Of a DNA stretch of 15,667 nt, positions 7,988 to 15,667 are shown in pieces. Every line of letters starts with the position of its first letter. The first letter of the stretch is position 1. The position numbers were made by a program, and so were the translations under genes. The notes under the pieces are model-generated. The model saw only the letters and a list, made by a program, of their open reading frames with translations, searched no databases and was not told where the DNA came from. The DNA comes from Anaerolineaceae bacterium UBA4799 (GTDB lineage Bacteria > Chloroflexota > Anaerolineae > Anaerolineales > Anaerolineaceae), in the NCBI GenBank assembly GCA_002402725.1, contig DHGL01000037.1, forward strand, positions 1-15,667. The letters run 5' to 3'.

Positions 7988-9669
7988 GGTATGCTTCCAC
8001 CCGGGAAGAGATCATTGCGCGCCCAAAGGATAATTTCTGTTTTTTCGACGGGTGCATCCCTAAACAACGACCACTTTAACCAGTCTAATACTTTCATGTT
8101 TTTCAAGTCGGGATGCACCTGCCACAAAATCCTTTGGCCGCGATAAGAAGTACCAGCGGTGATTTGCTGGTCAGCGCTTGTAAGTATGATGGAAGGCGTT
8201 GTAGCCGGATTAAAAACAGATGCCGATCCCGCTTGCTCAAAATCACGCAGTGCCCACTCAAGCGAGGGGATTTCCAAAGCGATCATCTGTACATCGATGA
8301 GGTTTTCAATGCCAGTTCTTGCCCTCGAAATATCATGGATTGTGGTGAGGAGCTCCTCAGAACCCACTGCAAGCCCGGAGTCCCTTCTGATTTCATTTTC
8401 AGGCTGGCTCCCCAGTGAGGCTGCCTTCACCGAATTGGCCAGGGTGAAAAAAACAGCCAGCAGGACAACGCCCAAAACGAGCCCCTTACAGGTGGAAACA
8501 CCAGACCAGCCCCAGGCGAGCAGTATGGTCATTCCCATTAACAGAATCAACGGCAGCACCACGCCGATCATTCGATTGCGGTATTCTTCCTGGTTCATTG
8601 TGGGGTTATTCACCAGGTTAACTGCGTTCATAAAGGAAAACACCACCAGGGCGACAACCAAAAAGGTTTCCGCTATTACCACAAGGCGATTATCAGACTT
8701 GAGATTCAGGAACAATTCCACCAGTTTAATTGCCGCCAGTGTGAGCAAGGGCACACCTGCCCAGAACAAGTCAAAGAGCTGTCTCGATGGGTTCGCCAGA
8801 ACCAGTACCAGCGCTGCCCCTGCCGATAATCCCAGCCTTTTAACGCGCGCATCGCCGCGTACCAATCCCTGGATCAGGCTCCACACAGCAAGTACGAGAA
8901 CGGGTAGTGAGCTCAATCCCCAGGATACCACAATCCCAGGCAGGCTGGTTGAACTTTTACTGCTCCATGAAATCCAATATTCCACGAGACTTGAACCAAA
9001 TGAGCTGATACCGCCCACGTTGGTCAGGAAAAGCGTGCTCAACACCACTAAAGTAACACCAGCGGTCGTCGCCGCCATCCACAGGGAACGACCATCGACC
9101 TGGCGAAATATCTTTCTGTTAATAAGCAGGGTAACTATTAAAATGATCACCCCTGGCCACAACGCCGGTCCTCCTGCCAAAGCCAGTCCCAAAGCAAGCC
9201 CGCACCAAAGCGGTTGCCTGCGCGAGGCGAAACCCAATGCCGCGAGCAGCCCCAGCAAAGCCAGCATGCTGCCTTCCGCGCTACGAGATACCCCGATCAA
9301 TAAAGGATCAAGCGCGAAGAACCCTGCCAGCACCAGTGCGTTGGTTTTTCCCAGCCTCTCCCTGTACAAAAGTGGTATGAGAACAAGCAGCGTGCCCGCC
9401 AGCGCCGGCCAGAACCTCGCGGTGAAATCAGTGGGTTCAAATAGATAAAACAAGAAAGTGGTTAACGCAATGTAGCCCGGCTCACCAGAGAGCATGATCT
9501 GCTCTCCTCTGCTTAAACGCAGCGCTTGTAATCCCAGGCTGGCTTCATGATCGGTCAGGGGTAAGGCTCCAAGACTTGAAAAACGCAGTGCTGCTGCGAT
9601 GACAAGTACCACCAGGTAAGCCAGGAACTCCAGTGTAATTATTTTTCGAATAATGGGACTATGGTTCAT
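7984..9669 (-). CDS. GT-C-like polytopic membrane protein (putative glycosyltransferase, resembles the Agl23/TIGR03663-type partner of DUF2298 proteins)
   Basis: This 561-residue protein has about 11-13 hydrophobic segments and an extracytoplasmic tail of about 130 residues after residue 430. After a first helix (about 11-29) comes an outer loop with LPLTDHEA, whose Asp40 and Glu42 sit where GT-C enzymes such as PMT and ArnT carry their acidic catalytic residues. Other family-like segments are ARFWPALAGTL (84-94) and DPLLIGVSRSAEGSML (121-136), typical of the PMT/ArnT membrane core. Such enzymes move sugars from polyprenyl-phosphate donors on the outer membrane face; donor and acceptor here are unknown. 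The ATG overlaps the stop of the upstream DUF2298 gene as ATGA, with GGAG about ten bases before it, and its own stop overlaps cmk in the same way. Proteins described as TIGR03663 (Agl23, flippase-associated) are known to sit beside DUF2298 genes, which fits this position. Assignment to that exact family is from recall of its features, not a search. Confidence 0.75.
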   Translation of the reverse strand: MNHSPIIRKIITLEFLAYLVVLVIAAALRFSSLGALPLTDHEASLGLQALRLSRGEQIMLSGEPGYIALTTFLFYLFEPTDFTARFWPALAGTLLVLIPLLYRERLGKTNALVLAGFFALDPLLIGVSRSAEGSMLALLGLLAALGFASRRQPLWCGLALGLALAGGPALWPGVIILIVTLLINRKIFRQVDGRSLWMAATTAGVTLVVLSTLFLTNVGGISSFGSSLVEYWISWSSKSSTSLPGIVVSWGLSSLPVLVLAVWSLIQGLVRGDARVKRLGLSAGAALVLVLANPSRQLFDLFWAGVPLLTLAAIKLVELFLNLKSDNRLVVIAETFLVVALVVFSFMNAVNLVNNPTMNQEEYRNRMIGVVLPLILLMGMTILLAWGWSGVSTCKGLVLGVVLLAVFFTLANSVKAASLGSQPENEIRRDSGLAVGSEELLTTIHDISRARTGIENLIDVQMIALEIPSLEWALRDFEQAGSASVFNPATTPSIILTSADQQITAGTSYRGQRILWQVHPDLKNMKVLDWLKWSLFRDAPVEKTEIILWARNDLFPGGSIP

Positions 9670-12239
9670 GGCTGCGCTGCTCCGAAAGGTGCAGGGACTT
9701 CAAAAATCATCGTGCTGTTGTTGGAGAATACAAGCGGGATATTACCCTCGAACTTCGATGTATCCACCTGATAAGTTGAGCGCTCGAGGTTGCCGACATA
9801 AACATACCTGACATTATAGTCCCGCAGCGTTCGCAAAGTTTCATCCCAATCCGTGGTTTCATACAGGCGCTGAATATCTTCATACCTGGAGCTCATTTCC
9901 TCACCGCCGCCGCGCCACTGACTTTCATGCCCCGGCCATCCCAGTACCGTTGGTAAACCCGTACGCGTAGATATCCGCGCGTAATCCGTGTAACTACCGC
10001 CCACGGCTTCGGTAACCACACCCATTGGGGCGTCCTGCAGCCAGAGGATTGCGGCGTATTCATCAGGATTGTATTTTTGGATGTACGCATTACCATCCAA
10101 CGTCCATTCCTTTACAGAGAATCCGTTGGTCTTGTGATACAACATCAGCCCCGGGTAGGCCAGACCAGACACGACCGTCAATATCCACAAAGCCTGGAAG
10201 AAGATTGCCCGCCATCCGCGTAATTTGTAAAAAAGCATAGCGCTTCCGACTGCCGCAGCGATGCCCCAAAAAATCCACGCCTGAAAATAGAACTTGAAGA
10301 TTGTGTTCATGCGGGTTCCAAACTGGTCCCGCAGGTAAAAGAATTCCGGGAAAAGGGTCAGCAATAACCCAAATAGAATCAAGACGAAAATCAGCACTTG
10401 TACATCGTTGGCCCTGTCCGAATCGTCCGCTTCAAGTTGATTCTCGGGTTTACGGGTACTTTTCCGTTTAATTATTACGCTCAACGTAATTGTTAATAAA
10501 ACAGCCAGCGTCAACCAGCTGCCGGGCGCCTGTAAACGCCTCAGCAACGAGGCTTTCAGAACCTCACCGGCAGGATAACCCGCATGGACCCCGGCGAATG
10601 CCGCACCGCCCTGAGTCATCTTTGCACCTATCGCCGCGAGATAAGGGTTTGAAGAAGCCGCCAATTCCGCTCCCCACTGCTGAAAAGAAAACAGCAGCGC
10701 ACCATAGACAACCATCAGAAAAAATAGAAAAGCAAGCAAAATCAGTGTCACCTTGGCGCCAGACCAGATATCACGCCATTTGAGACTTCTTTTCGCCTGG
10801 TACAGGCAAAACGCGGTGATGGGTACAAGCAGCACCGCGAACAGTATCCAGAAGTGAATTCCCCTGGTCATAAATTCCAGGCTGGGGAGGATGCCGCCTG
10901 CCTGGGAACCAAATCCTATATAGAAAGGCAGGTAGAGCAACACCCCGGCAATTCCCAGTGCAAGCCCATTTTTAAGAAATTCCCATAGCATTCCTGCCTT
11001 CCAACCATCCGTACGGTAGCGTTTGAAAGACCAGATAAAGCAATACAGCCCAACATAAATCGGAAAATCCCACGTATTGATAAACGCCAGGCTGCCCAAC
11101 ACCAACGCTGTCATCCAGAAGTTTGGATTCCTGCTCCAATCCAGAAGCCTGTGACTCTTTTGCAAGTATGCGTCTCCACCCAAAAACAGGTTCATGGAGA
11201 GCACAATTGCCAGGAGGGTGAAAGGCATTGCCAATACGTGCGGGTGCATATCTGCCAGCAGATATGAAAAGAACGGAAATTCATCAATGACCTCAATATG
11301 CTGCCCGCCCAGGCTCAGATCCTGCAGCACGCGCGAACCGCGCCACCACAACCAACCCGTGCTGCGTGAGGGTATCCAGTCAAATGGCTGCGCCGGGGGT
11401 TGGTTGAGGTCAAGTATTGATAACCAGCTCCAGAAGCGCGAAGTCAGTTGACCCTGGGCATCCGCTTTCCAGAACACTCCGCCGGCATGCAGAAATTCCA
11501 GCACCCCCTCGACGGTACTGAGCAAGAGTACAAACAACGGCCCCAAAAAACCAGCGCTGCGGCTGAACTTTTCGACCCGGTTTGTAAATTGTCCATTACG
11601 GTTCTGAGCCCACACAAATGTGAGATCGTGAACGATGCTATATAAAGCCGCCGCTGTCATCGCCAGCCAGGTCGCGTTGGCAAGATTGAACGCCGCTGCG
11701 GAAGCCACCCCGCTGATGCGCGTCATCATCGCGATGATTACATAGCCGAAATAGTAATACGAGATGGCATAACCCGACAACCACGGATCCTGCGGCGGGA
11801 AACTGGTGGAACGCAAGATGGAGTTAATAAACGCCAGTTCCATCGGTTTTTCGGTATAGGTCACTTCCGGGTTCATCCCGCGCACCAGCACCCATAAGAG
11901 AAAAACAAACAGGAAAATAACTTCAATCGTCAGTACAGTGCGCAGGTTCTGACGCAGCCAGGTGAGTAAGACCTGTTTCCGGCTTCCTCTCAACTCTACT
12001 ATGGAGAACGCCAGTAATATTATGAACGCCGTCACCTGCCCACCCAGGTCATTTTGCAGCACACCTAAAGACGCCAGCAACCAGAAGATGAACCCCCATA
12101 ATAACAAGCCCAACGGCTGTACCAGCCCGATTCCGCGGCCCGGTAGGGAGGGAAATAATCGGAATGCCAGCGGCAGCGCGGTCAACCCGACCAGGCTCAC
12201 CACAAGGTACCACACTACAATATTGACGGCTTCTGACAT
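9666..12239 (-). CDS. DUF2298 (YYY-domain) polytopic membrane protein, stand-alone paralogue
   Basis: This 857-residue membrane protein has many hydrophobic helices and a soluble tail of about 150 residues. The diagnostic motifs are EKPM (130-133), DPW (151-153), SYYYFGY (160-166), EFPFF (320-324) followed by ADMHPH (329-334), NTWDFP (388-393), RMNTIFKFYFQAW (643-655) and GLPTVLGW (761-768) with GHESQWRG just after it. Each has a counterpart in the same order in the neighbouring gene at 12257-15667, so the two are paralogues, probably from a tandem duplication. The family is known chiefly from Chloroflexota and Archaea, and its biochemical role is not established; the topology suggests a GT-C-type enzyme or a lipid-linked sugar handler. 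Unlike its neighbour, it has no N-terminal soluble extension: the first helix begins at about residue 6. The ATG lies 17 bases after the upstream stop, with AGGA motifs nearby. The stop overlaps the next gene by four bases. Confidence 0.88.
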   Translation of the reverse strand: MSEAVNIVVWYLVVSLVGLTALPLAFRLFPSLPGRGIGLVQPLGLLLWGFIFWLLASLGVLQNDLGGQVTAFIILLAFSIVELRGSRKQVLLTWLRQNLRTVLTIEVIFLFVFLLWVLVRGMNPEVTYTEKPMELAFINSILRSTSFPPQDPWLSGYAISYYYFGYVIIAMMTRISGVASAAAFNLANATWLAMTAAALYSIVHDLTFVWAQNRNGQFTNRVEKFSRSAGFLGPLFVLLLSTVEGVLEFLHAGGVFWKADAQGQLTSRFWSWLSILDLNQPPAQPFDWIPSRSTGWLWWRGSRVLQDLSLGGQHIEVIDEFPFFSYLLADMHPHVLAMPFTLLAIVLSMNLFLGGDAYLQKSHRLLDWSRNPNFWMTALVLGSLAFINTWDFPIYVGLYCFIWSFKRYRTDGWKAGMLWEFLKNGLALGIAGVLLYLPFYIGFGSQAGGILPSLEFMTRGIHFWILFAVLLVPITAFCLYQAKRSLKWRDIWSGAKVTLILLAFLFFLMVVYGALLFSFQQWGAELAASSNPYLAAIGAKMTQGGAAFAGVHAGYPAGEVLKASLLRRLQAPGSWLTLAVLLTITLSVIIKRKSTRKPENQLEADDSDRANDVQVLIFVLILFGLLLTLFPEFFYLRDQFGTRMNTIFKFYFQAWIFWGIAAAVGSAMLFYKLRGWRAIFFQALWILTVVSGLAYPGLMLYHKTNGFSVKEWTLDGNAYIQKYNPDEYAAILWLQDAPMGVVTEAVGGSYTDYARISTRTGLPTVLGWPGHESQWRGGGEEMSSRYEDIQRLYETTDWDETLRTLRDYNVRYVYVGNLERSTYQVDTSKFEGNIPLVFSNNSTMIFEVPAPFGAAQP

Positions 12240-12256
12240 TCCTGACGCTTTCCTAT

Positions 12257-15200
12257 CTAATCGATAATCTCGTAAATGGTTGTGTCTTTTTCTCTAAATA
12301 CTTCTTTCCAGTAGATGCCATCATAGGATGCAAATTTGTCCAACCCGGCACCACTGTAATACGTGCGCTCCATCTGACCCAGGATGATGTATTTCACATC
12401 GTATCGTTTAAGAAAACTCAAAGCCTGTTCGATATCCGTCGTCTGGTAGAAGAAGGGGATTTCATTAAGACGATTATTGATGCCGTTGTAATCCAGAAAA
12501 CCGCGCTGTTGACGCTGGTGCCAGTTCCAACCCAATACGCCCGGCAGGCCTGTATAAATGGTAAAACGGTTCCCCCATCGATACTCAACCGTATTGGTTT
12601 CAACGATTACGGGAGAACCCTGGACGTTTTCCCTCATCCATTGGATCGCAAGATAATCCTGGTTAAGGTCCATATCGATTCCCTGGTCAAAATAGGTGGC
12701 GCTCTGCATGAAAGCGTCACCATCCAACCCGATTGGCGCGACAGCAGACATGCGATCACGAATCTTGTCCGCGCTGGCAGTGAGCGGGTAGAGCATAGCC
12801 CCGGCGAGCAGGATGACCATGAATCCCTGCCACACCGCGGAAACGCCAGATTTCCAGGCAGAAGTTACCGCAGGAAGCACCCAGATTAGCGCTGCCGCGG
12901 CAGCAATCCCCAACAGCGTCCATGCCTGGAAGTAGAACTTGAAGACCGTGTTCATGCGCCCGATATCCCCCTGGAGCGCGAAAAGCTCCACGAACAACGT
13001 CAATACCAGCGCGGTGCCAGTCATGAAGAGTACAAGGCGTTTGCCATCTGCCTGGTTTGGACGCAACATTAACGCGAGCGCCCATACCCCGAGGATGCCC
13101 ACCAGCCAACCGATATGGATCCCCAGCAGCGTGAGCAGTATCACCACCATGGCAAAGAGCAAGATAATGACCTGTAGATAGCCAAGGTAAGGTTTGATGC
13201 GGCGAATGGCAGAGGCGGGGGTTGACGCCAGCCAATCGCGCGTTTCCCAAACGAACCAGGTTGTTATCAGGAAGAGCTGCCAACCCCATTGAACAAGGTA
13301 AGAACCCAGCGGAGAATGGTCGCCTTTCCACACATCAATCGTGCCGTAAGCCTGGCCGAATTTCTCCGTGAAAGGCAGGTAAAAAAGCATCACACCGGCA
13401 ACCAGCAAACCGATGAGTATCATCGAATAAAGTGTGCGGCGCAACCAGTCAGGGACTGACGGTAGAAAACCTCCGGGCAGCGGCGCGTTCTTATAAACGC
13501 TGTAGAAAAGGACAAAAACTGCCAAAAGAAGATAGGTTGGAAGGTCCCATGTATTCGTGGGTCTTAACGTGGCAATAACAAAAGCGCCAAAGAGCATTGT
13601 TGATGCCAAACTCAAGGTGGCTTTGAGATTGCCGGGGGAGGGTGTTTCCCATTTTCTGAACAACATCGAAAGCACCCAGCCTAACACAAGCAACGTGATG
13701 GGCAGGGCGAGCATGTGCGCGTGCAGGTCAGCGTATACAAATGTGAAGAACGGGAATTCGGTAATGACGTCACCCGGTATGGCGCGTGAGGGATTCCAGT
13801 ACCAGTCTCCAAACCCATACGGTAACCTTGTACCACTCAGGAACCGCATCACGCCGGAAAAGAACCAGCCGATACTCTGGAAAAAGCCGCCGCCGTCTAT
13901 GACACCGTCAGGCGCTGCCAGGCGCTGAAAACCCTGCGAAAACATCCTCAGAGTCCCCAGGTTCCCGGCAATCAAGACCGCCAACATTGCCGCGAGTCCC
14001 GCCTGGTTGCTGCGCTTTTCGGTGGATCGGGTATGGTTTTCATCGGGCTTAAGCCTGGCGAACAGGTTCCAGCCAATACTGTAAGCCCCGATACCCGTGA
14101 AAGCAAAAAGAGTGGGTAGTATCAGGTTATAGGCAATCGCGGGTTCAATACCCAACCACTTGACCAACACCCCTGCGATTACGAAGCCATAGTAATAGTA
14201 ATTGATGTAGCCGCCAGAGTACCACGGATCGTAAGGTGGAAAGATTGTGCTTTTAACGACAGCCGTGAAATATGACAGGTCCATTGGTTTCTCGCCGCCC
14301 TTCCATGGATGCCACAGGTCAGGGTTTCCGATGCGGATGGCAAGGTCAAGCAAGAATAAAACCAGGAACAGTCCTTCGATGATGAGGAATCGGCGGCGGT
14401 TTTCTTGAATTTCCTGCCATATCTCTCCGCGCCTCAGTACTGCCACCACAACACCGATGATCAACAGAGCCAGTAACACGATACTGATGGTGAGGCGGTC
14501 GAAAGGTATACCTGCTGAACCCGCCAGCCAGGTGAAGTAAGCGAGGAGGAGTAATCCAATGAGGCGGCTGAAACCATAGCCCCTGTCAACCAGTCCTTTA
14601 AAGAAAAACCTCACCAAGGGAAAGACAATCCAACCGAGCAGCAAGACCACAACATACCAGGTGACGGCGGCCAGCCATGGCTGCGAGTTGAGGGGTGAAT
14701 CCGGCGGGAATAGTTCGCTCCAGGTACCACCGGCTGTTTGAACTTCCACCTCTTCGGCGGTCAACTTCAGGTTTCCACTGATGCGGCTCGCCTGTCGCGG
14801 GGTCTTGTGCACCACGCTGGTCAGGTCCACACTCTCGAGAATTTCCGCGGCCTTATCCGCGTCGTACGCCGGAGATTTCTCGAAGATCAGCACCTTGGGG
14901 TGGTCATAGACGGTAAAAGCCTCCTCCGCGAGTTGGTCATTGATCTTGAGGTTGCCAAGCGTGGGGTCGTTCTGGAAAACCGCCGTCAATTCAAAGCCGA
15001 GTTCACCCTGGAACATATGCGGTTCAGCGACGGCATAACACCACAGGATGTCCTTTTCTTCGGGGCACCCAATTAGCGAGCGATAGAACTGGCTGGTCAA
15101 CGGGTACCGCTCCGGTACCCGGGGGATGGTCCCCCATTGGCGGTTGGAACTGATGAAGATGGCGTCAGCCTGGTCAAGGATTGAGGTCAACCGGTCCAGT

Positions 15201-15667
15201 TTTTCGGAATTGTCATCCCAGTATAGTTCCATGTTGAGATGATTGCCGTAGATACCGTTTATATAGTCGAACTGGTTATAGCCGTACAACCCCACCGGCA
15301 GCGCGTCATCCCAGGTGGATTCCAGCGCGGTGATGCTGTTGTAGATTCCCAATACGGCACTGCCTTCCACTTGCAGCAGCAGGTAATAAGCCGTATTTTT
15401 CTCTAACACTGGCGCTTCATCGAACCTTAGCGTGTAATGCTCTCCGCGAAGATCGGATGTGACAGCAAAGTTGCTCTCCAGCTGCGCGCTGGCCAGAATG
15501 GTCTGCGGGTCATTCTGGGCAATAATCGAAGCCTTCAGCGTAGAAACCTGGTTTGACGCCGTCAGGTCTGCCACACGGTTGAGAATGATCTCTTCCAGTT
15601 TTCCGCTCTCCCGAGGGAAAATGGATAGTTGAAATGGAGAAGTACTGGAGAGCTGGAAAACCGGCTG
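12257..15667 (-). CDS. Fusion protein: GT-C-like soluble C-terminal region plus DUF2298 (YYY) membrane domain (partial, N-terminus beyond the right edge)
   Basis: The frame is open to the right edge, so 1136 residues are visible and the true start lies outside the window; the GTG at 15574 is an internal valine, not a convincing start. Visible residues 1 to about 325 are hydrophilic and end in a region with TVYDHPKVLIFEK (about 252-264), a pattern common at the C-terminal end of PMT-family glycosyltransferases in this group of bacteria. A multi-pass DUF2298 domain follows: EKPMD (459-463), DPWYSGG, NYYYYG (489-494), EFPFF (637-641), ADLHAH (646-651), NTWDLP (705-710), RMNTVFKFYFQAW (904-916) and GLPGVLGW (1040-1047). 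The soluble tail then parallels that of the 857-residue neighbour, down to an FLKRYDVKYIILG stretch near the end. The missing N-terminal part is inferred to hold GT-C membrane helices. The gene ends 17 bases before the next DUF2298 gene. The biochemical function is unknown. Confidence 0.87.
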   Translation of the reverse strand, partial: QPVFQLSSTSPFQLSIFPRESGKLEEIILNRVADLTASNQVSTLKASIIAQNDPQTILASAQLESNFAVTSDLRGEHYTLRFDEAPVLEKNTAYYLLLQVEGSAVLGIYNSITALESTWDDALPVGLYGYNQFDYINGIYGNHLNMELYWDDNSEKLDRLTSILDQADAIFISSNRQWGTIPRVPERYPLTSQFYRSLIGCPEEKDILWCYAVAEPHMFQGELGFELTAVFQNDPTLGNLKINDQLAEEAFTVYDHPKVLIFEKSPAYDADKAAEILESVDLTSVVHKTPRQASRISGNLKLTAEEVEVQTAGGTWSELFPPDSPLNSQPWLAAVTWYVVVLLLGWIVFPLVRFFFKGLVDRGYGFSRLIGLLLLAYFTWLAGSAGIPFDRLTISIVLLALLIIGVVVAVLRRGEIWQEIQENRRRFLIIEGLFLVLFLLDLAIRIGNPDLWHPWKGGEKPMDLSYFTAVVKSTIFPPYDPWYSGGYINYYYYGFVIAGVLVKWLGIEPAIAYNLILPTLFAFTGIGAYSIGWNLFARLKPDENHTRSTEKRSNQAGLAAMLAVLIAGNLGTLRMFSQGFQRLAAPDGVIDGGGFFQSIGWFFSGVMRFLSGTRLPYGFGDWYWNPSRAIPGDVITEFPFFTFVYADLHAHMLALPITLLVLGWVLSMLFRKWETPSPGNLKATLSLASTMLFGAFVIATLRPTNTWDLPTYLLLAVFVLFYSVYKNAPLPGGFLPSVPDWLRRTLYSMILIGLLVAGVMLFYLPFTEKFGQAYGTIDVWKGDHSPLGSYLVQWGWQLFLITTWFVWETRDWLASTPASAIRRIKPYLGYLQVIILLFAMVVILLTLLGIHIGWLVGILGVWALALMLRPNQADGKRLVLFMTGTALVLTLFVELFALQGDIGRMNTVFKFYFQAWTLLGIAAAAALIWVLPAVTSAWKSGVSAVWQGFMVILLAGAMLYPLTASADKIRDRMSAVAPIGLDGDAFMQSATYFDQGIDMDLNQDYLAIQWMRENVQGSPVIVETNTVEYRWGNRFTIYTGLPGVLGWNWHQRQQRGFLDYNGINNRLNEIPFFYQTTDIEQALSFLKRYDVKYIILGQMERTYYSGAGLDKFASYDGIYWKEVFREKDTTIYEIID

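Noticed and set aside
8159..9448. A 429-codon open frame on the plus strand opposite the GT-C-like gene
   Set aside because: It lies wholly antisense to a well-supported membrane protein. Its product is rich in Ser, Thr, Arg and Pro with no recognisable motif, as expected of the complement of a hydrophobic coding sequence.
12756..13331. A 191-codon minus-strand frame inside the large DUF2298 fusion gene
   Set aside because: It is out of frame with a gene whose conserved motifs continue on both sides (NTWDLP and RMNTVFKFYFQAW), so it is a shadow rather than a frameshifted piece.
15572..15574. GTG as the start of the right-hand DUF2298 gene
   Set aside because: The frame stays open without a stop from this GTG to the window edge, no ribosome site precedes it, and the protein at this point is in the middle of a soluble domain. 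The gene is better read as truncated by the window.

Overview
All seven protein genes in this window lie on the minus strand, so transcription runs from high to low coordinates. The content suggests a bacterium of the phylum Chloroflexota, probably of the Anaerolineae type. The main clue is a pair of adjacent DUF2298-type ("YYY" domain) giant membrane proteins, a family known mainly from Chloroflexota and some Archaea, next to a GT-C-like membrane protein of the kind that usually accompanies them. RpoC also carries a large helical insertion in its N-terminal third, at the place where Thermus RpoC has its extra domain. The taxonomic call is inference, because no rRNA gene is present.

Layout in transcription order. 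(1) 15667-12257: the 3' part of a very large gene, cut by the right edge of the window. Its visible part is an extracytoplasmic region resembling the C-terminal end of a protein-mannosyltransferase-like enzyme, fused to a complete DUF2298 multi-pass membrane domain. (2) 12239-9666: a second DUF2298 protein of 857 residues, a clear paralogue of the first. (3) 9669-7984: a 561-residue GT-C-like membrane protein with an acidic DHE motif in its first outer loop. (4) 7987-7280: cytidylate kinase (cmk). (5) 7233-5902: a secernin-like family C69 N-terminal-nucleophile hydrolase with Cys2. (6) 5882-2595: a 1095-residue hybrid sensor histidine kinase with polytopic membrane, Cache-like, HAMP, GAF-like, PAS, HisKA and HATPase regions. 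(7) 2465-1: rpoC, the RNA polymerase beta' subunit, cut by the left edge so that only residues 1-821 are visible.

Genes 1 to 4 are packed with gaps or overlaps of +17, -4 and -4 bases and are almost certainly one transcription unit. Genes 5 and 6 follow after 46 and 19 bases and may belong to it. A 129-base spacer separates the kinase from rpoC and is the only place with room for an independent promoter. There is no convincing hairpin terminator anywhere in the window.

Together, genes 1-3 look like an envelope glycan or lipid-linked sugar module whose chemistry is not established. Cmk (CMP/dCMP phosphorylation) and RpoC are housekeeping genes. The kinase is an orphan with no response regulator in view. 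The most rewarding target is the DUF2298/GT-C trio, in particular the residues that are identical between the two paralogues. Every base outside a gene lies in a spacer shorter than 130 bases. I saw no RNA gene, mobile element, CRISPR array or long repeat.
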